From NCBI GenBank assembly GCA_020723385.1, contig DYIZ01000005.1:18325-82324 (forward strand): DNA of 64,000 nucleotides, in the 5' to 3' direction. The DNA is from Candidatus Aquidulcis sp. GTDB taxonomy: Bacteria; Chloroflexota; Anaerolineae; Anaerolineales; UBA4823. A program made the position numbers and the translations under genes. Shown one piece after another: positions 1 to 8,414 of the stretch (position 1 is the first letter of the stretch; the number at the start of each line of letters is the position of its first letter). The notes beneath the pieces are model-generated. The model searched no databases and was not told the origin of the DNA. It was given only the letters and a program-made list of their open reading frames with translations.

Positions 1-873
1 TACACCGGCACCTTCGTTTTTGACAACGATTTCCCCGCCCTGCTTTCTAGCAATCAGCAGTCAGCGACGGTACAGAACACCGTGGTCAGCGGTCGCCGGT
101 CAACGGTCGCCGATCTATTTTCCGCCGAACCCGTCTCCGGCAACTGCCGCGTCGTCTGCTTCTCGCCGCGGCACGATCTCACCCTGCCGCAGATGGATCA
201 GGCGGGCGTGGAGGCGGTGGTGCGAACCTGGACGGAGCAGACTGTGGATTTGGGCAATCGAGAAGGTATCAACTACGTGCAGGTGTTCGAGAACAAGGGG
301 GCGGTGATGGGCTGCTCCAACCCGCACCCCCACAGCCAAATTTGGGCTACCAGCTATATCCCCAACGAGCCGGCCAAAGAGCTGGCGGCGCAAAGCGATT
401 ATTTGCGAGAGCATGGCTCCTGCTTGCTGTGCGACACCGTCCAGGCCGAGCGGCAGAACGGTGAGCGGGTGGTGTGCGCCAACGATCATTTCACCGCCGT
501 GGTTCCGTTTTGGGCCGTCTGGCCGTTCGAGCTGCTGGTAATCGCCCACCGGCATGTCGGCGCGCTGCCCAACCTGAGCGATGCGGAAATCGCCGGGCTG
601 GCCGACATCCTGCGACGCGTCACCGCCCGCTATGACAACCTGTTCGAGATTTCATTCCCCTACTCAATGGGTTTTCACCAAACCCCCACGGATGGCGCAC
701 CGCACGAAGATTGCCATCTGCACCTGCATTTCTATCCCCCGTTGCTGCGCTCGGCGACCGTGCGAAAATTTATGGTCGGCTTCGAGATGCTGGCCATGCC
801 GCAGCGCGACCTCACCCCGGAGACCGCTGCAGAGCGGTTGAGAGGGGTGAGCGAGGTGCATTACCGAGGGTAA
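1..873 (+). CDS. galT: galactose-1-phosphate uridylyltransferase, 5' truncated by window edge
   Basis: GalT exchanges UMP between UDP-glucose and galactose-1-phosphate in the cytosolic Leloir pathway. The frame is open from base 1 (reads [14 protein letters not shown], a conserved N-terminal GalT stretch), so the start lies outside the window; the ATG-like start at 82 is internal. The catalytic [10 protein letters not shown] motif (nucleophilic His) sits at about 107-116 of the visible part. Metal-binding-type Cys pair SCLLCD and the C-terminal [12 protein letters not shown] block follow, so the catalytic core is complete. It ends at TAA 871-873, converging on the minus-strand gene at 908. 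Family assignment is firm; the upstream context is unknown. Confidence 0.95.
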   Translation, partial: YTGTFVFDNDFPALLSSNQQSATVQNTVVSGRRSTVADLFSAEPVSGNCRVVCFSPRHDLTLPQMDQAGVEAVVRTWTEQTVDLGNREGINYVQVFENKGAVMGCSNPHPHSQIWATSYIPNEPAKELAAQSDYLREHGSCLLCDTVQAERQNGERVVCANDHFTAVVPFWAVWPFELLVIAHRHVGALPNLSDAEIAGLADILRRVTARYDNLFEISFPYSMGFHQTPTDGAPHEDCHLHLHFYPPLLRSATVRKFMVGFEMLAMPQRDLTPETAAERLRGVSEVHYRG

Positions 874-901
874 GGCCGGGTGGAAAATTGCCCAAAAATG
901 A

Positions 902-926
902 GCTCGATCAATTCGATTGATCGAGC
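902..926. terminator. hairpin between convergent genes
   Basis: A 10-bp perfect stem (gctcgatcaa / ttgatcgagc) with a 5-base loop lies where galT and the minus-strand zinc-ribbon gene converge. It overlaps the last codons of the minus gene. No strong T tract follows on either side, so a bidirectional terminator role is inferred from position. Confidence 0.45.
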
Positions 927-1960
927 CACTTGCTCAAGTCCTTGACGCCAGACAAAACATTGCCAGGGTCAATGCCGCCCAGGGACTTCTTGCTGCCCGA
1001 ACGAAATTCATACTGCTCCCCGTAACGGAAAGCGCGGTAAGCCACGCCCATGATGCCGAAGCCGACGCCGAACAGGGCCAGGCATCCGATGAATAAAGTG
1101 GCTGCGGAATCGCCTTTCGTTTGCGTCGCCAGGTAGAGCGCCAGCGCCCCGCCATCAACCGCCACCGCTGCGCCGAGCGCCATGCCACCCACCAACATCG
1201 CCGCGCGGTAGAGCGTGTTGCCCGGCGCTTTGCCATACAGAACCTGCCCGGAGAAACCGTCCACCACCACCTGGAAGACCCGCCCGCGATAGAGGTAACG
1301 CATCACCCACAGCGGGTAATACACCAGCCCGAAGCGCTTCCGGGTGAAACGGGTGAACACCTGGGCAATGCGATCCAGCTTCGAGCGTTTAACGATCGTC
1401 TCCTCGACGGCTTTGGCTGCGTTGCTGCGCGCATCGGTCTGCGAGCCTACCGGCTCGAAGACCATCCCTTGTTCGTGCAGGCGCTCTGGCTCAAAGGGGG
1501 TCAGCGCCTGGGTGGTGAGCGGCACTTCGGTCACGCCGAATTCCCCCACGTCGCAGGCCGCGCCGTTCCAGGTCATCTCCTCCACAATCTTGACCTCGCG
1601 CGCCTCGTAGCGGGTGTGTTTACCGCTGCGGATCTTCTTCTGACCGAAAACCCAGCCCATCACGCGCACCCAATACGCCCAAAAGGGCAGGTAAGCCAGG
1701 AAAACTTCGCTCAACTGCGCTTTACGGGATGCGTCGGCGGCAATCGCCATGTTGCTGGACAGGAATTGTTTGAGGGTTTGGGGCAGGCTCTCCCGTTTGA
1801 CGCGCACCGGCGTCTGGAAACGGCGCAGGCCGCGCTCGCCGCGCACGTGGGCGCGCAGGCCGCAAAACGGGCAAACGACGATGGTCTGCCCTTCGGGGAT
1901 GGGCACCATGCCGCCGCAGTTGGGACAGGATAAACCTTGAGTCGGTTCGGGATCGGGCAT
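908..1960 (-). CDS. zinc-ribbon membrane protein, paralogue of its upstream neighbour
   Basis: About 350 residues. The N-terminus carries a zinc ribbon (CPNCGG ... CPFCG, residues ~12-35), followed by a soluble region of ~240 residues and two hydrophobic segments near the C-terminus (about 255-285 and 293-320). I chose ATG 1960 rather than 2038 because the longer form would run into the upstream gene and the zinc ribbon directly follows ATG 1960. One base separates it from the stop of the upstream gene, which has the same zinc-ribbon/middle/C-terminal-membrane plan, so the two are probably a duplicated pair that acts together. No enzymatic motif seen; function unknown. Confidence 0.8.
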   Translation of the reverse strand: MPDPEPTQGLSCPNCGGMVPIPEGQTIVVCPFCGLRAHVRGERGLRRFQTPVRVKRESLPQTLKQFLSSNMAIAADASRKAQLSEVFLAYLPFWAYWVRVMGWVFGQKKIRSGKHTRYEAREVKIVEEMTWNGAACDVGEFGVTEVPLTTQALTPFEPERLHEQGMVFEPVGSQTDARSNAAKAVEETIVKRSKLDRIAQVFTRFTRKRFGLVYYPLWVMRYLYRGRVFQVVVDGFSGQVLYGKAPGNTLYRAAMLVGGMALGAAVAVDGGALALYLATQTKGDSAATLFIGCLALFGVGFGIMGVAYRAFRYGEQYEFRSGSKKSLGGIDPGNVLSGVKDLSKWLDQSN

Positions 1961-1961
1961 A

Positions 1962-2771
1962 TTACACCTTCGCGGCCACCCAGACGGCCAGAGCAAACAG
2001 CACCGGCGCGGCCAGCAGCCCCAGGCCGGCGCACACACCCAGGCCGATGCTCAACCCCACCTCTCCCCCGGCGATGGCGCCGATCACGGGGGCAGACGCC
2101 AGGATGAGGAACACGACCGCGCTCAATCCCCCGGCCATCAAATAGGGCGCTTCTGATTTAGCGGGATAGATATTGGCGACCACGCCGCCGGTCGCCGCCT
2201 CGACGATGGCGGTGTAGAGTTGGTTCTGAAAAGTATATTTGAATGTGTAGAGCGGGATGTGTACCAGCGCCTGCTCGGCGATTTCGCTGCGCGCCGGGTG
2301 ACGGGCGCCTGCCCACTGCCGGGCAGCGTCGAGCGGCACAGTGGGAGTGTGCGCCTGGGAATCGAGGCCGGGATCGTACTTACGCAAATCTCCTCCCGGC
2401 AGCTTGAGCATCTTCAACTCGCTGACAGCGGTGGCGGCAGCCGGCTCCAGCAGGACGATCTCTTTCCCATCGTACTGGCGGTTCTTGAAATACCACAACG
2501 GGAAATATTCGAAAGCCACACCCGTCAGCCGGGATTTTTTATCCAGGTCTTTCACCGTCTGGTTGCCGGCCATCCAACGCGCCAGCGAGGCGCGTGCTTT
2601 GGCCTCGTCCAGCGTGGGGGCCAGGTACCAGTGGAAAACGACCTGGGCTTTGTCGAGATAGACGGTCGAGCTGCAATAGGGGCAGGTCAGGAAGATCTGA
2701 CCTTCGTCCGGGTGCAGCTCGCCGCCGCATTGCGTGCATTTGATGGTGTTTTCGATGGCGATTCCGTCCAT
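1962..2771 (-). CDS. zinc-ribbon membrane protein (first gene of pair)
   Basis: 269 residues with an N-terminal zinc ribbon (CTQCGG ... CPYCSS, residues ~12-35) and one or two C-terminal membrane helices (~210-265) separated by a Gly-rich turn. The middle part contains a segment (EYFPLWYFKNRQYDG) that matches the corresponding YYPLWVMRYLYRG stretch of the downstream gene, supporting paralogy. The start is ATG 2771, six bases after a perfect TATAAT on the minus strand, which suggests a leaderless mRNA. Both genes are probably one transcript. A membrane-tethered zinc-ribbon pair could be a chaperone or assembly factor, but nothing in the sequence settles this. Confidence 0.8.
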   Translation of the reverse strand: MDGIAIENTIKCTQCGGELHPDEGQIFLTCPYCSSTVYLDKAQVVFHWYLAPTLDEAKARASLARWMAGNQTVKDLDKKSRLTGVAFEYFPLWYFKNRQYDGKEIVLLEPAAATAVSELKMLKLPGGDLRKYDPGLDSQAHTPTVPLDAARQWAGARHPARSEIAEQALVHIPLYTFKYTFQNQLYTAIVEAATGGVVANIYPAKSEAPYLMAGGLSAVVFLILASAPVIGAIAGGEVGLSIGLGVCAGLGLLAAPVLFALAVWVAAKV

Positions 2772-2777
2772 AAGCCC

Positions 2778-2783
2778 ATTATA
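2778..2783 (-). promoter_or_regulatory. -10 element TATAAT six bases before ATG (leaderless start)
   Basis: On the minus strand TATAAT is followed by gggctt and then the ATG at 2771. At the usual distance from -10 to transcription start, the mRNA would begin at or next to the ATG. No convincing -35 was seen. The same spacing recurs at 8441 and 16352. Confidence 0.6.
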
Positions 2784-2814
2784 GCAGAAAGAAGTATGAT
2801 AAACTTAATCCAGG

Positions 2815-4335
2815 ATGCCACCGTCATCAGCCTCGTTGAGTTGGATCAAACGCACGCCAGTGGGGGCAGCTATGATTGGCGCAGTATTGCTCGTGCTGGC
2901 TTATTCGATTTGGGTTTTGGGCCGCTGGGCTGACCCGGTTGTCGAGCCTTATGCGGCCAGCCTGGTGCTCACGCTGCTTGACGTGTTGGTGGGGATTTTT
3001 GGGCTGCAGATTGCCTTCCAAAAAGGATTCGACCAGCGGCTGCGCCGGGGATGGCTGTTCCTGGGGTTGGCCTCGCTTTTCAGCGCCTTTGGGGAGGTGG
3101 TGTGGCTTGTCTATAATACGATTCTGGGGGTTGATCCGTTTCCCTCCTGGGCGGATTTGTTTTTCCTGATCTATTACCCGCTCACATTGATTGGGATCCT
3201 GATATTCCCGTTTACGCCGGTCACTCGACGGGAGCGCAACATCCTATGGCTGGATCTCACCATCGTGATGGTATCCAGTATCACCATATTCTGGTATTTC
3301 CTCCTGGCCCCCATTCGGTACACGAATGAGCAAGGACTGGCCGGCGCGATCGCCGTGGCGTACCCTATCGGCGATTTGCTGATCTTCGCGGGGGTGACCG
3401 CGCTCATCCAAAGGGATGTCGAAAAACTGGCCCGCTGGACGCTGATCTTCCTGGCCTGCGGGATGGTCTTCATGACCTTTGCCGATGTGCTCTTCGCATA
3501 TTTCGAGGTCAACCACACTCCCTACAACATCGCCTATCTGAATATTCTATGGCTGTCGGCGACGCTTTGCCAGATCGCCGCGGCCGCCTGGCAGATTTTC
3601 AGCGAGCCGATCACCGCGCCGGTGGTATCCGTTCGATTCAGCGGCGCAAAGCGCTTGCTGCGAACGGTGCTGCCTTATGCGGCGGCCAGCATCGGCCCGA
3701 TTTTGCTGGTGATCGTGGTCAACTCGCAGTTCGTCCCCGGCCCGGAGCTGCGCGGGCTGCTCTTCGGCACGCTGGGGATGATCGGCCTGGTGCTCCTGCG
3801 CCAGTACATCGTTCTAATGGAGAATGTCCGCCTGTACCACGAGACTCAACGCCTGGCCAACACCGACAGCTTGACCGGTCTCTATAACCGGCATTATTTC
3901 AACGAATCGCTGCAACGCGAAGTCGAACGCACCCGGCGTTATGGGCAAAGTCTATCGGTTTTGCTGATGGATGTGGATGATTTCAAGAAGTTCAACGACA
4001 CGTTCGGCCACTTGCAGGGAGATGTGGTGCTGAAGGTGGTCGCCCGCGAGCTGTCGGGCCAGTTACGCACCACTGACATCCTGGCGCGTTTCGGCGGCGA
4101 CGAGTTTGCCATTATCTTGCCGGAGACCGATCTGGCTGGGGCGCAGGTGGTCGCGGCGAAGATGGAGCGCTGCGTGGCGAGCAGCAAACTCACCGATTAC
4201 CCGCTGGGCATCAGCATCGGCGCAGCGGCATTTCAGCCCGATCTCACCCCCGAGCACCTGCTCGACGAGGCCGACCGGGCGCTCTACCGGCATAAGAATT
4301 CAAAATACATGTCCGCTCCTGAGGCGGCGGCTTAG
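2815..4335 (+). CDS. membrane-anchored diguanylate cyclase
   Basis: 506 residues. The N-terminal ~330 residues form about nine hydrophobic helices without a recognisable extracytoplasmic sensor domain. A GGDEF domain occupies ~345-500. The active site is an intact GGDEF (residues ~427-431), and an RTTD motif five residues upstream matches the RxxD inhibitory I-site, so product-inhibited synthesis of c-di-GMP from two GTP is expected. No EAL or HD-GYP domain is present. The ATG at 2815 is used because it precedes the first helix; ATG 2872 is an alternative. The gene is divergent from the zinc-ribbon pair and appears monocistronic. The signal it senses is unknown. Confidence 0.9.
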   Translation: MPPSSASLSWIKRTPVGAAMIGAVLLVLAYSIWVLGRWADPVVEPYAASLVLTLLDVLVGIFGLQIAFQKGFDQRLRRGWLFLGLASLFSAFGEVVWLVYNTILGVDPFPSWADLFFLIYYPLTLIGILIFPFTPVTRRERNILWLDLTIVMVSSITIFWYFLLAPIRYTNEQGLAGAIAVAYPIGDLLIFAGVTALIQRDVEKLARWTLIFLACGMVFMTFADVLFAYFEVNHTPYNIAYLNILWLSATLCQIAAAAWQIFSEPITAPVVSVRFSGAKRLLRTVLPYAAASIGPILLVIVVNSQFVPGPELRGLLFGTLGMIGLVLLRQYIVLMENVRLYHETQRLANTDSLTGLYNRHYFNESLQREVERTRRYGQSLSVLLMDVDDFKKFNDTFGHLQGDVVLKVVARELSGQLRTTDILARFGGDEFAIILPETDLAGAQVVAAKMERCVASSKLTDYPLGISIGAAAFQPDLTPEHLLDEADRALYRHKNSKYMSAPEAAA

Positions 4336-4356
4336 ATAGTTTCTGCCGTAAAACGG

Positions 4357-4408
4357 CCTTCGACTGCGCTCAGACCGCCTGCCAAAGCGCCCTGAACGTA
4401 GTCGAAGG
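4357..4408. repeat. imperfect inverted repeat
   Basis: Arms ccttcgactgcgctcag and ctgaacgtagtcgaagg pair over 17 bases with two mismatches. It lies just after the cyclase gene. The style is that of dispersed intergenic palindromes; only one copy is seen in this window. Confidence 0.5.
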
Positions 4409-4438
4409 GGACAATAATCCAACCGCAGCCAAAGAATC

Positions 4439-4508
4439 AACGCGGAGTCGCAAAGACGCAGAGTTATTATTACTTCTCTGCGTCTTTGTCTCTCTGCGGC
4501 TCCGCGTT
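4439..4508. repeat. long inverted repeat between convergent genes
   Basis: Arms beginning aacgcggag at 4439 and ending ctccgcgtt at 4508 pair with an internal block of gacgcagag / ctctgcgtc around a T/A-rich loop, with a bulge. It fills most of the gap between the converging cyclase and nrfA genes and could act as a bidirectional terminator or be a dispersed repeat. Confidence 0.55.
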
Positions 4509-4548
4509 AAAGATTTACGCCAGCCAGGTCAATTATTATCCGTAGTTA

Positions 4549-5907
4549 TTACCGCCCGCCGGTCGTGAGAATGCCGGCGTCGCCGGTGGCTTGCACGGCT
4601 TTGAGCTGCGCCTGGCGGGCCAGGTCGGTGGCTTCTGCCAGGATGCGCAGAGCCTCCTCCGGGTTGTGGAATCCCATGCTGTTTTCGGCAGCCACGAAAT
4701 CCCAGCGGAGCTGCGCCTCCCGATGGAGCAGCCGCGCCTCGTCGAGCAGGGCGGTATCCACGTTAGTCGCGCCCATCGCCGCCTGGATCGAGCCAATCGC
4801 ATCTACCAATGCCTCTTCAGCGGCGATCAATGTGTCGTACACCTGGTTTTGAATGACGCTCACCCGCCCGGTGACGTAGGCGACATCGGTATGGCACACA
4901 CCGCAGGCTGTTTCGGCGTTCAGCAGCGGGGATTGGACGTTATGGGTGGAGAACTTGGCCGCGCCGTCGCGGGTGTAGGGCATGTGGCAGTCAGCGCAGG
5001 CGACCCCGGCGAGGTAGTGGGTGCTGTCGGCGGTGAACATCTCGTACTCGGGATGCTGCATCTTGATGGCGTCGTATTCGGGGTGGTCGGTAGTGCCTTT
5101 GTAATCCTTCACGTAGGGGTAGACCCAGTCCCTGAATTTCAGGTCGGCATAATATTGTGAAATGTTCTCGATGCGGGTGCCGTTAGCCCACGGAAAAACC
5201 AGGTATTTCTCGTCGCCCTTGAAATAATATTCGACGTGGCAGTTGGCACACACCACGGTGCGCATCTCCTGGCGAGTGAAGGTGCGCCAGTCTTTGCCCT
5301 GGGCTTTGAGCGCTTCGTCGAGGGCCGGGTTGGTCACGATCAGGCGCATCGTGCCTGCTTCGTGGCAGTTGGCGCAGCCAATCGAATTGTCGAGCTGCGG
5401 GGTCATATCGCTGAACATCAACGTGTCGTAGGCCAACATGCCCATTTGATCCCACAGGCCGGGGTTGTTGCTGCTTTTGCACGAGTAGCAGGTGGCGTGG
5501 GTCGTCTCGTTGACGCGGGCGATGCTCTGCACGTCGGCCAGGGCGTTCATGTGGCCGCGTTCTTCGTTGTATTCTTTGCTGAACGGATACCCGGCGAAGA
5601 GGGTGAGCAGGCGCGGATCCGCTTCGAGCTTGGAGATTTTATCGGAGCCGCCGAACGCCGTGCGGGTGTTGTTGGTCTGCGTCAGCAGGAAGGTGGCGTA
5701 CTGGTTGGGAAAATTCTTCCCCCATTGGGCGGAGTCCGGCTCCATGGGGGCGATCTCGACCACCGGGGCGACGCCGCGCTGCTGAGGGGGTTGATTCTTC
5801 AGGAAGATCAACACGCCTGCCAGGGCGGCCGCCAAAAGAACGATGACACCCGAGAGGATCATCGTCAGCGAGAGGCGGATACGGCGTTTGGGTTTGGCTT
5901 CGGTCAT
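4549..5907 (-). CDS. nrfA: ammonia-forming cytochrome c nitrite reductase, catalytic subunit
   Basis: 452 residues. NrfA reduces nitrite to ammonium with six electrons on the outer face of the membrane. An N-terminal hydrophobic segment (~12-35) acts as signal or membrane anchor. There are five haem sites in order: CYSCK (about residue 140, the lysine-ligated catalytic haem), CANCH, CANCH (followed by VEYYF), CADCH and CGVCH. The conserved KFSTHNVQSPL stretch near the active site is present. The C-terminal ~100 residues form the helical dimerisation region. ATG 5907 overlaps the nrfH stop as ATGA, which rules out the much longer upstream reading frame. All catalytic features look intact. Confidence 0.97.
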   Translation of the reverse strand: MTEAKPKRRIRLSLTMILSGVIVLLAAALAGVLIFLKNQPPQQRGVAPVVEIAPMEPDSAQWGKNFPNQYATFLLTQTNNTRTAFGGSDKISKLEADPRLLTLFAGYPFSKEYNEERGHMNALADVQSIARVNETTHATCYSCKSSNNPGLWDQMGMLAYDTLMFSDMTPQLDNSIGCANCHEAGTMRLIVTNPALDEALKAQGKDWRTFTRQEMRTVVCANCHVEYYFKGDEKYLVFPWANGTRIENISQYYADLKFRDWVYPYVKDYKGTTDHPEYDAIKMQHPEYEMFTADSTHYLAGVACADCHMPYTRDGAAKFSTHNVQSPLLNAETACGVCHTDVAYVTGRVSVIQNQVYDTLIAAEEALVDAIGSIQAAMGATNVDTALLDEARLLHREAQLRWDFVAAENSMGFHNPEEALRILAEATDLARQAQLKAVQATGDAGILTTGGR

Positions 5908-6383
5908 TTTTCCTTCTCCTGGGATTGATAAGGTAACAACGAGATGCCCCGCTCGCCATGCGCCACGCTGCGATGGCACTCGAAGCAATACCGGTCGAGC
6001 GGCATGGCCCCGCCTACGATGTCGCTCACGGTTTCTTCGTGGCAGCGGATGCAGTTTTCCTGGACAATTTCTTTCGATGACTCTTTGGCGCGGATGGCGT
6101 CGGGGATGTTGCCGAAGGTGAAGGCGGTGACGTGATGGTAGCCCGATTCGGCTTTGATGATGTACTTGGGGATGAGGGCGTGCGGGGTGTGGCAGTCGGT
6201 GCAGGCAGCCCACTCCTGATGCCCGCCGTGATACCAGCCCTCGTAGACGGCGTCCATCACGTGACAGTTATTGCAGGTGACCGGATCGCTGCCCAAATAA
6301 GCCGTGAAATCGGTAGCCCACAAGCCGACGCCAAAGACGGCCAGGAGCGCTGCGGCTGCCACGAGGATGGGGAGAATTTTCAT
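5904..6383 (-). CDS. nrfH: tetrahaem quinol dehydrogenase of nitrite reductase
   Basis: 159 residues, the NapC/NirT-family electron donor that anchors NrfA and passes electrons from menaquinol. One N-terminal transmembrane helix (~4-26) is followed by four CxxCH haem sites: CNNCH, CTDCH, CIRCH and CFECH. The length and haem count fit NrfH rather than pentahaem NapC variants. It is the promoter-proximal gene and overlaps nrfA by four bases, so stoichiometric translation is likely. A CRP/FNR-type palindrome lies about 70-85 bases upstream. Confidence 0.96.
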   Translation of the reverse strand: MKILPILVAAAALLAVFGVGLWATDFTAYLGSDPVTCNNCHVMDAVYEGWYHGGHQEWAACTDCHTPHALIPKYIIKAESGYHHVTAFTFGNIPDAIRAKESSKEIVQENCIRCHEETVSDIVGGAMPLDRYCFECHRSVAHGERGISLLPYQSQEKEK

Positions 6384-6422
6384 GTTTGCCTTTCGTCGCT
6401 GCGATTCACTGGATGTGCGTTG

Positions 6423-6465
6423 ATGCTATCATGTCTTGGGGGGCAGGTATGTAACTTAAATCACA
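6423..6465 (-). promoter_or_regulatory. CRP/FNR-family operator and -10 of nrfHA
   Basis: The palindrome tgtaacttaaatcaca (6450-6465; TGTGA-N6-TTACA on the minus strand) resembles CRP/FNR-family sites. On the minus strand TAGCAT (6423-6428) starts about 30 bases after the palindrome centre, which places the centre near -41.5, the class II activator position. This fits anaerobic or nitrogen-oxide activation of nrfHA. The regulator gene is not in the window. Confidence 0.55.
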
Positions 6466-6513
6466 TTGGCGCTGGGTGAGAGGCGGGGAATTTCGGCGCG
6501 GGGGGAAATCTTG

Positions 6514-6542
6514 TTGACAATAATTTCTCCCGCTACGATAAT
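6514..6542 (+). promoter_or_regulatory. strong sigma-70-type promoter before secreted paralogue A
   Basis: TTGACA (6514-6519), a 17-base spacer and GATAAT (6537-6542) give a near-consensus housekeeping promoter. Transcription would start near 6549, just before the inverted-repeat leader of the first secreted protein. Confidence 0.7.
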
Positions 6543-6554
6543 AACGTATGAACG

Positions 6555-6745
6555 CAAGACCCTAAGGGTTTCGACAGAGATCATACTCATAGATAGATAT
6601 TGCCGTGTGCAGAAGTAATTTCCATTCGTCATCTGGTGAAACCCTTAGGGTCTGATCAGGGAGGTGGTTATGTCCAGGATTCGTTTTGTCTGCTGTTTGC
6701 TGGTTGGGGTGCTGCTGCTGTCGGTCGCTGAGCGGGGCGCTGCCA
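6555..6745 (+). repeat. leader/signal-peptide direct repeat, copy A
   Basis: A 191-base block that recurs at 7493-7683 with the same length and about four substitutions. It holds a perfect 16-base inverted repeat (6557-6572 and 6638-6653, agaccctaagggtttc / gaaacccttagggtct), the ribosome binding site and the first 25 codons. The mature coding region outside the block is strongly diverged. Confidence 0.9.
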
Positions 6746-7503
6746 GAGGGACAGACTGCTCATCCCTTTATTGTAACTATATACCTGTTGTGACTATCCT
6801 CCAGCCAGTACGCATCGTTGATGAAACAGGCGGTCGTGATAGAGGTGGCAATTACATAATCAAAGGGGATGTGACTGCCATGACCAGTAATCAGGTGACT
6901 GATTTGGTTTTGGAAGCTCGAGTATTCGATTCAGAACAATTGCTTGGCGCTTTTATAGGCACAACAGAACTGAAAGCAACTTTGCCCGGTCAATTGAATC
7001 CCTTTGTAATCGGAACAAATATTTCCACTTTTGAGCATCCAGTAGCTAATTTGCATGAAGATATCAGGGCTATCGAATGGAACAGCGATGGCAGTCCGGC
7101 ATTCGCGCCATTGACAGTCGTCATGACCCAAACTGAAGGATATATGTATTTGGGAACCACCGTCACCGCAACGTTTCGCAACGATGAATCATTGCCAATG
7201 GTCAACATCATTGGAATGGCCTGGTCATTTTGCCAGGAAACCATCAGCGATGGGCTATTACTGGCAGATAACCTCGCTCCCGGAGAAACCGTTACGTATA
7301 CAAGATTTCTTTGGGGCGTGGGTGGAATATGTGTTCCTGGGATTCGCTATACCGCGCAGGGGCAGCTTTCGACCGAGACCGCCGCGCCTGCCAGCGTCGG
7401 GACAAATCCATTCAGGCTATCCTGGCTCGTCCCGTTCTGGGGCTGGGACCTCATCAAGCCGGGTAGATCGTGGGTGATGCCTTTTATAAACACAAGACCC
7501 TAA
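6670..7503 (+). CDS. secreted FxLYD-like protein A
   Basis: 277 residues. A signal peptide (MSRIRFVCCLLVGVLLLS, cleavage probably near ERGAA-RG) is followed by a mature domain with a beta-rich pattern: a NYIIKGDVTAMTSNQVTDLVLEARVFD block like the FxLYD/DUF3426 fold (strand, hydrophobic turn, xxVFD). ATG 6670 is chosen over GTG 6664 because GGAGG sits five bases upstream. The stop codon TAA 7501-7503 lies inside the CCCTAAGGG core of repeat copy B. It is paralogous to the following gene over the whole length. The role is probably extracytoplasmic; no ligand is known. Confidence 0.75.
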   Translation: MSRIRFVCCLLVGVLLLSVAERGAARGTDCSSLYCNYIPVVTILQPVRIVDETGGRDRGGNYIIKGDVTAMTSNQVTDLVLEARVFDSEQLLGAFIGTTELKATLPGQLNPFVIGTNISTFEHPVANLHEDIRAIEWNSDGSPAFAPLTVVMTQTEGYMYLGTTVTATFRNDESLPMVNIIGMAWSFCQETISDGLLLADNLAPGETVTYTRFLWGVGGICVPGIRYTAQGQLSTETAAPASVGTNPFRLSWLVPFWGWDLIKPGRSWVMPFINTRP

Positions 7504-7683
7504 GGGTTTCGACAGAGATCATACTCGTAGATAGATCTTGCCGTGTGCAGAAGTAATTTCCATTCGTCATCTGGTGAAACCCTTAGGGTCTGATCAGGGA
7601 GGTGGTTATGTCCAGGATTCGTTTTGTCTGCTGTTTGCTGGTTGGGGTGCTGCTGCTGTCGCTCGCTGATCGGGGCGCTGCCA
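7493..7683 (+). repeat. leader/signal-peptide direct repeat, copy B
   Basis: Second copy of the 191-base block at 6555-6745, with inverted-repeat arms at 7495-7510 and 7576-7591. It has no TTGACA/GATAAT promoter in front, because that position is coding sequence of protein A, so gene B is probably read from the upstream promoter. Confidence 0.9.
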
Positions 7684-8414
7684 ATTCGCAGGTGGACTGT
7701 GCATCTGCCCATTGTGTTTACCTGCCTGTGGTCAACTTCACAATACCTGTTCGTATCGTTTATGATGAAGGCGGGCGCGATCGTCCAGGGAATTATCATT
7801 TGGTGGCCAATCTAACTGCTGCTACCGATGATCCCGTTTTCGATGTCGTTCTGGAAGCGAAAGTTTACGATCAAGAAAATCAGTTGCTCGGCGTCTACAC
7901 AGATACGACCAGCCTGGTTGCAACTCTGCCGGGTCAGTTGAACCCGGTTCTTATTTTTACCCCGCTCTCTGTATTCGATTACACTATCCATCACGAACTC
8001 TCGATAATTGATTGGAATATGCAGCATGATCAAATAATAAAGCCTTTGATGGTGGTCTATTCTGATACTTGGTTAACCGATCCAATCAGGTATATTTATG
8101 CCGAATTTCGTAATGACGAACCATATCCCTTGACAAAAGTTCAAGCTTTAGGATGGTCAATGCCATATGGGTGTATTTCCGAGTACGAAACGCTGGATAT
8201 TCTATACCCTGGCGAAATAATTACACACTCGTTCGGCGGGATGTATTGTGGCTATCCAATGTATGTTGCTGCGCAAGGCGAAATTTGGACGGATGCAAGT
8301 GTGCCTGTTCATGGCGAGTCCAGTCCATTGGGCTTAACCTGGCTCGACCCGTTCTGGACATGGGACATCCTCGAGCCGGGCCGATCATGGCTGGAAGACC
8401 CCAGGGGGTTTTGA
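7608..8414 (+). CDS. secreted FxLYD-like protein B
   Basis: 268 residues from ATG 7608 with the same ribosome binding site as protein A. The signal peptide is nearly identical to A (LLLSLADRGAAN). The mature part matches A in pattern, with blocks such as GGRDRPGNYHLVANLT, VVLEAKVYD, LVATLPGQLNPV and a C-terminal W..PFW.WDI..PGRSW, but most positions differ. The conserved leader with a diverged mature part suggests selection for co-expression or recent conversion of the leader. The stop TGA lies in the loop of the terminator hairpin at 8396-8428. Function unknown. Confidence 0.75.
   Translation: MSRIRFVCCLLVGVLLLSLADRGAANSQVDCASAHCVYLPVVNFTIPVRIVYDEGGRDRPGNYHLVANLTAATDDPVFDVVLEAKVYDQENQLLGVYTDTTSLVATLPGQLNPVLIFTPLSVFDYTIHHELSIIDWNMQHDQIIKPLMVVYSDTWLTDPIRYIYAEFRNDEPYPLTKVQALGWSMPYGCISEYETLDILYPGEIITHSFGGMYCGYPMYVAAQGEIWTDASVPVHGESSPLGLTWLDPFWTWDILEPGRSWLEDPRGF

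Noticed and set aside
5236..5928. 230-residue plus-strand frame over nrfA
   Set aside because: Antisense to a five-haem nitrite reductase with all motifs; no independent signals.
5908..6213. N-terminal extension of nrfA to 6213
   Set aside because: It would read through nrfH in another frame; ATG 5907 overlaps the nrfH stop and begins the anchor helix.
6555..7683. CRISPR-like or transposon origin of the 191-base repeats
   Set aside because: Only two copies, both containing start codons of related genes, with no spacers, integrase or target duplications.
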